Origin: Panagrolaimus kolymaensis
Taxonomy: Eukaryota > Nematoda > Chromadorea > Rhabditida > Panagrolaimidae
Direction: 5' to 3'
Assembly: GCA_028622995.1 (NCBI GenBank)
Contig: JAJQJQ010000027.1
Span: forward strand, 2,914,001 to 2,978,000
DNA length: 64,000 bases
Every line of letters begins with the position of its first letter. Position 1 is the stretch's first letter. Made by a program: the position numbers and the translations under genes. Below are positions 57,001 through 64,000 of this stretch, piece by piece. The notes under the pieces were generated by a model. That model was given only the letters and a program-made list of their open reading frames with translations. It did not search any database and was not told where the DNA came from.

Positions 57001-60000
57001 TGGTGTCACTAAGATAGTTGCTGAATTAAAAAATATAAATAAAATTTCTTCGATTAAACAGTTTTGAAAACCCAATTCTAGGTGTTTAAAATTTATTGCT
57101 TGATTTTTACATTTATTTTTAATTTGGCCTGTCTCGTTTGATATTTTCCATTTCTGGAATATGGTGTCACTAAATTAAATGCATTGTTAAAAAATATAAA
57201 TAAACTTTCTACGATTAAACAGTTTTGAAACCCGAAATCTACGGTTTTAAAATTTATTGCTTGATTTTTACATTTATTTTTATTTTGGCCTGTCTCGTTT
57301 GATATTTTCCATTTCTGGAATATGGTGTCACTAAATTAGATGCATTGTTAAAAAATATAAATAAACTTTCTACGATTAAACAGTTTTGAAAACCGAAATC
57401 TAGGGGTTTAAAATTTATTGCTTGATTTTTACATTTATTTTTATTTTTGCTATTCATTTGTGAGACTTTCCTTTTCTGGAATATGGTGTCACTAAGTTAG
57501 TTGCTGAATTAAAAAATATAAATAAAATTTCTTCGATTAAACAGTTTTGAAAACTGAAATCTACGGGTTTAAAATTTATTGCTTGATTTTTACATTTATT
57601 TTTAATTTGGCCTGTCTCGTTTGATATGTTCCATTTCTGGAATATGGTGTCACTAAGTTAGTTGCTGAATTAAAAAATATAAATAAAATTTCTTCGATTA
57701 AACAGTTTTGAAAACCCAATTCTAGGTGTTTAAAATTTATTGCTTGATTTTTACATTTATTTTTATTTTTGCTATTCATTTGTGAGACTTTCCTTTTCTG
57801 GAATATGGTGTCACTAAATTATATGCATTGTTAAAAAATATAAATAAACTTTCTACGATTAAACATTTTTGAAAACCGAAATCTAGGGGTTTAAAATTTA
57901 TTGCTTGATTTTTACATTTATTTTTATTTTTGCTATTCATTTGTGAGACTTTCCTTTTCTGGAATATGGTGTCACTAAATTATATGCATTGTTAAAAAAT
58001 ATAAATAAACTTTCTACGATTAAACATTTTTGAAAACCGAAATCTAGGGGTTTAAAATTTATTGCTTGATTTTTACATTTATTTTTATTTTTGCTATTCA
58101 TTTGTGAGACTTTCCTTTTCTGGAATATGGTGTCACTAAGTTAGTTGTTGAATTAAAAAATATAAATAAAATTTCTTCGATTAAACAGTTTTGAAAACTG
58201 AAATCTACGGGTTTAAAATTTATTGCTTGATTTTGACATTTATTTTTAATTTGGCCTGTCTCCTTTGATATTTTCCATTTCTGGAATATGGTGTCACTAA
58301 GTTAGTTGCTGAATTAAAAAATATAAATAAAATTTCTTCGATTAAACAGTTTTGAAAACCCAATTCTAGGTGTTTAAAATTTATTGCTTGATTTTTACAT
58401 TTATTTTTAATTTGGCCTGTCTCGTTTGATATTTTCCATTTCTGGAATATGGTGTCACTAAATTAAATGCATTGTTAAAAAATATAAATAAACTTTCTAC
58501 GATTAAACAGTTTTGAAACCCGAAATCTACGGTTTTAAAATTTATTGCTTGATTTTTACATTTATTTTTATTTTGGCCTGTCTCGTTTGATATTTTCCAT
58601 TTCTGGAATATGGTGTCACTAAATTAGATGCATTGTTAAAAAATATAAATAAACTTTCTACGATTAAACAGTTTTGAAAACCGAAATCTAGGGGTTTAAA
58701 ATTTATTGCTTGATTTTTACATTTATTTTTATTTTTGCTATTCATTTGTGAGACTTTCCTTTTCTGGAATATGGTGTCACTAAGATAGTTGCTGAATTAA
58801 AAAATATAAATAAAATTTCTTCGATTAAACAGTTTTGAAAACTGAAATCTACGGGTTTAAAATTTATTGCTTGATTTTGACATTTATTTTTAATTTGGCC
58901 TGTCTCCTTTGATATTTTCCATTTCTGGAATATGGTGTCACTAAGTTAGTTGCTGAATTAAAAAATATAAATAAAATTTCTTCGATTAAACAGTTTTGAA
59001 AACCCAATTCTAGGTGTTTAAAATTTATTGCTTGATTTTTACATTTATTTTTAATTTGGCCTGTCTCGTTTGATATTTTCCATTTCTGGAATATGGTGTC
59101 ACTAAATTAAATGCATTGTTAAAAAATATAAATAAACTTTCTACGATTAAACAGTTTTGAAACCCGAAATCTACGGTTTTAAAATTTATTGCTTGATTTT
59201 TACATTTATTTTTATTTTGGCCTGTCTCGTTTGATATTTTCCATTTCTGGAATATGGTGTCACTAAATTAGATGCATTGTTAAAAAATATAAATAAACTT
59301 TCTACGATTAAACAGTTTTGAAAACCGAAATCTAGGGGTTTAAAATTTATTGCTTGATTTTTACATTTATTTTTATTTTGGCCTGTCTCGTTTGATATTT
59401 TCCATTTCTGGAATATGGTGTCACTAAATTAAATGCATTGTTAAAAAATATAAATAAACTTTCTACGATTAAACAGTTTTGAAAACCGAAATCTAGGGGT
59501 TTAAAATTTATTGCTTGATTTTTACATTTATTTTTATTTTTGCTATTCATTTGTGAGACTTTCCTTTTCTGGAATATGGTGTCACTAAGATAGTTGCTGA
59601 ATTAAAAAATATAAATAAAATTTCTTCGATTAAACAGTTTTGAAAACCCAATTCTAGGTGTTTAAAATTTATTGCTTGATTTTTACATTTATTTTTAATT
59701 TGGCCTGTCTCGTTTGATATTTTCCATTTCTGGAATATGGTGTCACTAAATTAAATGCATTGTTAAAAAATATAAATAAACTTTCTACGATTAAACAGTT
59801 TTGAAACCCGAAATCTACGGTTTTAAAATTTATTGCTTGATTTTTACATTTATTTTTATTTTGGCCTGTCTCGTTTGATATTTTCCATTTCTGGAATATG
59901 GTGTCACTAAATTAGATGCATTGTTAAAAAATATAAATAAACTTTCTACGATTAAACAGTTTTGAAAACCGAAATCTAGGGGTTTAAAATTTATTGCTTG

Positions 60001-63000
60001 ATTTTTACATTTATTTTTATTTTTGCTATTCATTTGTGAGACTTTCCTTTTCTGGAATATGGTGTCACTAAGTTAGTTGCTGAATTAAAAAATATAAATA
60101 AAATTTCTTCGATTAAACAGTTTTGAAAACTGAAATCTACGGGTTTAAAATTTATTGCTTGATTTTTACATTTATTTTTAATTTGGCCTGTCTCGTTTGA
60201 TATGTTCCATTTCTGGAATATGGTGTCACTAAGTTAGTTGCTGAATTAAAAAATATAAATAAAATTTCTTCGATTAAACAGTTTTGAAAACCCAATTCTA
60301 GGTGTTTAAAATTTATTGCTTGATTTTTACATTTATTTTTATTTTTGCTATTCATTTGTGAGACTTTCCTTTTCTGGAATATGGTGTCACTAAATTATAT
60401 GCATTGTTAAAAAATATAAATAAACTTTCTACGATTAAACATTTTTGAAAACCGAAATCTAGGGGTTTAAAATTTATTGCTTGATTTTTACATTTATTTT
60501 TATTTTTGCTATTCATTTGTGAGACTTTCCTTTTCTGGAATATGGTGTCACTAAATTATATGCATTGTTAAAAAATATAAATAAACTTTCTACGATTAAA
60601 CATTTTTGAAAACCGAAATCTAGGGGTTTAAAATTTATTGCTTGATTTTTACATTTATTTTTATTTTTGCTATTCATTTGTGAGACTTTCCTTTTCTGGA
60701 ATATGGTGTCACTAAATTATATGCATTGTTAAAAAATATAAATAAACTTTCTACGATTAAACATTTTTGAAAACCGAAATCTAGGGGTTTAAAATTTATT
60801 GCTTGATTTTTACATTTATTTTTATTTTTGCTATTCATTTGTGAGACTTTCCTTTTCTGGAATATGGTGTCACTAAGTTAGTTGTTGAATTAAAAAATAT
60901 AAATAAAATTTCTTCGATTAAACAGTTTTGAAAACTGAAATCTACGGGTTTAAAATTTATTGCTTGATTTTGACATTTATTTTTAATTTGGCCTGTCTCC
61001 TTTGATATTTTCCATTTCTGGAATATGGTGTCACTAAATTAAATGCATTATTAAAAAATATAAATAAACTTTCTACGATTAAACAGTTTTGAAACCCGAA
61101 ATCTACGGTTTTAAAATTTATTGCTTGATTTTTACATTTATTTTTAATTTGGCCTGTCTCGTTTGATATTTTCCATTTCTGGAATATGGTGTCACTAAAT
61201 TAAATGCATTGTTAAAAAATATAAATAAACTTTCTACGATTAAACAGTTTTGAAACCCGAAATCTACGGTTTTAAAATTTATTGCTTGATTTTTACATTT
61301 ATTTTTATTTTGGCCTGTCTCGTTTGATATTTTCCATTTCTGGAATATGGTGTCACTAAATTAGATGCATTGTTAAAAAATATAAATAAACTTTCTACGA
61401 TTAAACAGTTTTGAAAACCGAAATCTAGGGGTTTAAAATTTATTGCTTGATTTTTACATTTATTTTTATTTTGGCCTGTCTCGTTTGATATTTTCCATTT
61501 CTGGAATATGGTGTCACTAAATTAGATGCATTGTTAAAAAATATAAATAAACTTTCTACGATTAAACAGTTTTGAAAACCGAAATCTAGGGGTTTAAAAT
61601 TTATTGCTTGATTTTTACATTTATTTTTATTTTTGCTATTCATTTGTGAGACTTTCCTTTTCTGGAATATGGTGTCACTAAGTTAGTTGCTGAATTAAAA
61701 AATATAAATAAAATTTCTTCGATTAAACTGTTTTGAAAACTGAAATCTACGGGTTTAAAATTTATTGCTTGATTTTTACATTTATTTTTAATTTGGCCTG
61801 TCTCGTTTGATATTTTCCATTTCTGGAATATGGTGTCACTAAGTTAGTTGCTGAATTAAAAAATATAAATAAAATTTCTTCGATTAAACAGTTTTGAAAA
61901 CTGAAATCTACGGGTTTAAAATTTATTGCTTGATTTTTACATTTATTTTTAATTTGACCTGTCTCGTTTGATATTTTCCATTTCTGGAATATGGTGTCAC
62001 TAAATTAAATGCATTGTTAAAAAATGTAAATAAACTTTCTACGATTAAACAGTTTTGAAACCCGAAATCTACGGTTTTAAAATTTATTGCTTGATTTTAA
62101 CATTTATTTTTATTTTGGCCTGTCTCGTTTGATATTTTCCATTTCTGGAATATGGTGTCACTAAATTAGATGCATTGTTAAAAAATATAAATAAACTTTC
62201 TACGATTGAACATTTTTGAAAACCGAAATCTAGGGGTTTAAAATTTATTGCTTGATTTTTACATTTATTTTTATTTTTGCTATTCATTTGTGAGACTTTC
62301 CTTTTCTGGAATATGGTGTCACTAAATTATATGCATTGTTAAAAAATATAAATAAACTTTCTACGATTAAACATTTTTGAAAACCGAAATCTAGGGGTTT
62401 AAAATTTATTGCTTGATTTTTACATTTATTTTTATTTTTGCTATTCATTTGTGAGACTTTCCTTTTCTGGAATATGGTGTCACTAAATTATATGCATTGT
62501 TAAAAAATATAAATAAACTTTCTACGATTAAACATTTTTGAAAACCGAAATCTAGGGGTTTAAAATTTATTGCTTGATTTTTACATTTATTTTTATTTTT
62601 GCTATTCATTTGTGAGACTTTCCTTTTCTGGAATATGGTGTCACTAAATTATATGCATTGTTAAAAAATATAAATAAACTTTCTACGATTAAACATTTTT
62701 GAAAACCGAAATCTAGGGGTTTAAAATTTATTGCTTGATTTTTACATTTATTTTTATTTTTGCTATTCATTTGTGAGACTTTCCTTTTCTGGAATATGGT
62801 GTCACTAAGTTAGTTGCTGAATTAAAAAATATAAATAAAATTTCTTCGATTAAACAGTTTTGAAAACTGAAATCTACGGGTTTAAAATTTATTGCTTGAT
62901 TTTTACATTTATTTTTAATTTGACCTGTCTCGTTTGATATTTTCCATTTCTGGAATATGGTGTCACTAAATTAAATGCATTGTTAAAAAATGTAAATAAA

Positions 63001-64000
63001 CTTTCTACGATTAAACAGTTTTGAAACCCGAAATCTACGGTTTTAAAATTTATTGCTTGATTTTTACATTTATTTTTATTTTGGCCTGTCTCGTTTGATA
63101 TTTTCCATTTCTGGAATATGGTGTCACTAAATTAGATGCATTGTTAAAAAATATAAATAAACTTTCTACGATTAAACATTTTTGAAAACCGAAATCTAGG
63201 GGTTCAAAATTTATTGCTTGATTTTTACATTTATTTTTATTTTTGCTATTCATTTGTGAGACTTTCCTTTTCTGGAATATGGTGTCACTAAATTATATGC
63301 ATTGTTAAAAAATATAAATAAACTTTCTACGATTAAACATTTTTGAAAACCGAAATCTAGGGGTTTAAAATTTATTGCTTGATTTTTACATTTATTTTTA
63401 TTTTTGCTATTCATTTGTGAGACTTTCCTTTTCTGGAATATGGTGTCACTAAGTTAGTTGCTGAATTAAAAAATATAAATAAAATTTCTTCGATTAAACA
63501 GTTTTGAAAACTGAAATCTACGGGTTTAAAATTTATTGCTTGATTTTTACATTTATTTTTAATTTGACCTGTCTCGTTTGATATTTTCCATTTCTGGAAT
63601 ATGGTGTCACTAAATTAAATGCATTGTTAAAAAATATAAATAAACTTTCTACGATTAAACAGTTTTGAAACCCGAAATCTACGGTTTTAAAATTTATTGC
63701 TTGATTTTTACATTTATTTTTAATTTGGCCTGTCTCGATTGATATTTTCCATTTCTGGAATATGGTGTCACTAAATTAAATGCATTGTTAAAAAAAATAA
63801 ATAAACTTTCTACGATTAAACAGTTTTGAAAACCGAAATCTAGGGGTTTAAAATTTATTGCTTGATTTTTACATTTATTTTTAATTTGGCATGTCTCGTT
63901 TGATATTTTCCTTTTCTGGAATATGGTGTCACTAAATTAGATGCATTGTTAAAAAATATAAATAAACTTTCTACGATTAAACATTTTTGAAAACCGAAAT

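Larger units (their letters stand above)
43641..64000. repeat. 161-bp tandem satellite array, continuing past the window
   Basis: Head-to-tail monomers of 161 bp (some 159-160), about 126 copies by span. A common monomer runs from CTGGAATATGGTGTCACTAA, through ATGCATTGTTAAAAAATATA, ACTTTCTACGATTAAACAGT, GTTTAAAATTTATTGCTTGA and TTTTACATTTATTTTTATTT to TGTCTCGTTTGATATTTTCC. Variants alternate at fixed places. The end segment is either GGCCTGTCTCGTTTGATATT or GCTATTCATTTGTGAGACTT. The second segment is AAATTA(A/G/T)ATGCATTG or AAGTTAGTTGCTGAATT. The middle is ACCGAAATCTAGGGG, CCCGAAATCTACGG, CCCAATTCTAGGTG or CTGAAATCTACGGG. Variants recur in ordered blocks, giving higher-order repeats. No insertion breaks the array. 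Confidence 0.97.

Noticed and set aside
43901..63253. Many near-identical 67-codon minus-strand frames beginning MNSKNKNKCKNQAINF
   Set aside because: They occur wherever a GCTATTCATTTG-type monomer follows another monomer, at multiples of 161 bp. They are by-products of the satellite, not genes.
43641..64000. CRISPR-like array
   Set aside because: Repeats are contiguous 161-bp monomers with no unique spacers, in a eukaryotic genome with introns.
43641..64000. CENP-B-box-like site in the monomer
   Set aside because: TTCGATTAAACAG and GAAACCCGAAATC were compared by eye with the known box on both strands. The required spacing of fixed bases is not met.

Overview
The window is nuclear DNA from a nematode. 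Genes are split by many short GT-AG introns of roughly 50-600 bp, and the DNA is very A+T-rich (by eye, three quarters or more). Several gene families are typical of nematodes: serpentine chemoreceptors of three types (Srx-like, Sre-like, Str/Srd-like), double-CAP (SCP/TAPS) secreted proteins, a sigma-type glutathione S-transferase, a full-length P-glycoprotein (ABCB), and expanded F-box-like and FLYWCH-like families. The genus cannot be fixed from the sequence alone. Exon models were built by hand from reading frame, splice signals and comparison between paralogues. Where stated, the exon lengths add up to an intact frame.

Layout. 0.5-1.6 kb: 3' part of an Srx-like receptor. 2.3-9.5 kb: tandem cluster of five F-box-like paralogues (two intact, one divergent with introns, one truncated, one clear pseudogene), with a small secreted Cys-rich peptide gene embedded on the minus strand. 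One intact member carries a 170-bp hAT-type MITE that supplies its stop codon. 9.8-10.6 kb: glutathione S-transferase (minus). 12.0-13.7 kb: Sre-like receptor. 14.3-17.1 kb: double-CAP gene 1. 18.9-20.5 kb: sulfotransferase-like gene. 20.7-26.7 kb: ABCB transporter (minus). 27.2-31.0 kb: two different Cys-rich, membrane-anchored surface proteins. 31.1-32.1 kb: 980-bp, nearly perfect hairpin element. 32.2-34.9 kb: a gene of repeated FLYWCH-like zinc-binding modules (minus), interrupted once by an in-frame TAA. 35.7-36.0 kb: small secreted protein (minus). 37.9-40.0 kb: Str/Srd-like receptor. 40.6-43.1 kb: double-CAP gene 2, paralogue of gene 1.

The last third, from about 43.5 kb to the window end, is one uninterrupted satellite array with a 161-bp monomer (about 126 copies by length). 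It has higher-order structure: a 6-monomer (965-bp) unit near the left side and a 20-monomer (3,220-bp) unit further in, with shortened derivatives of 13 and 16 monomers. No gene, transposon or other interruption is visible in it.

The gene content points to contact with the environment or a host: chemosensation, detoxification and export (GST, ABCB, sulfotransferase-like), and secreted or surface Cys-rich proteins. The genes do not form an operon. The observations most worth following are the satellite higher-order array, the in-frame stop in the FLYWCH-like gene, the long hairpin element, the hAT MITE that ends a gene, and the unassigned three-module membrane protein.
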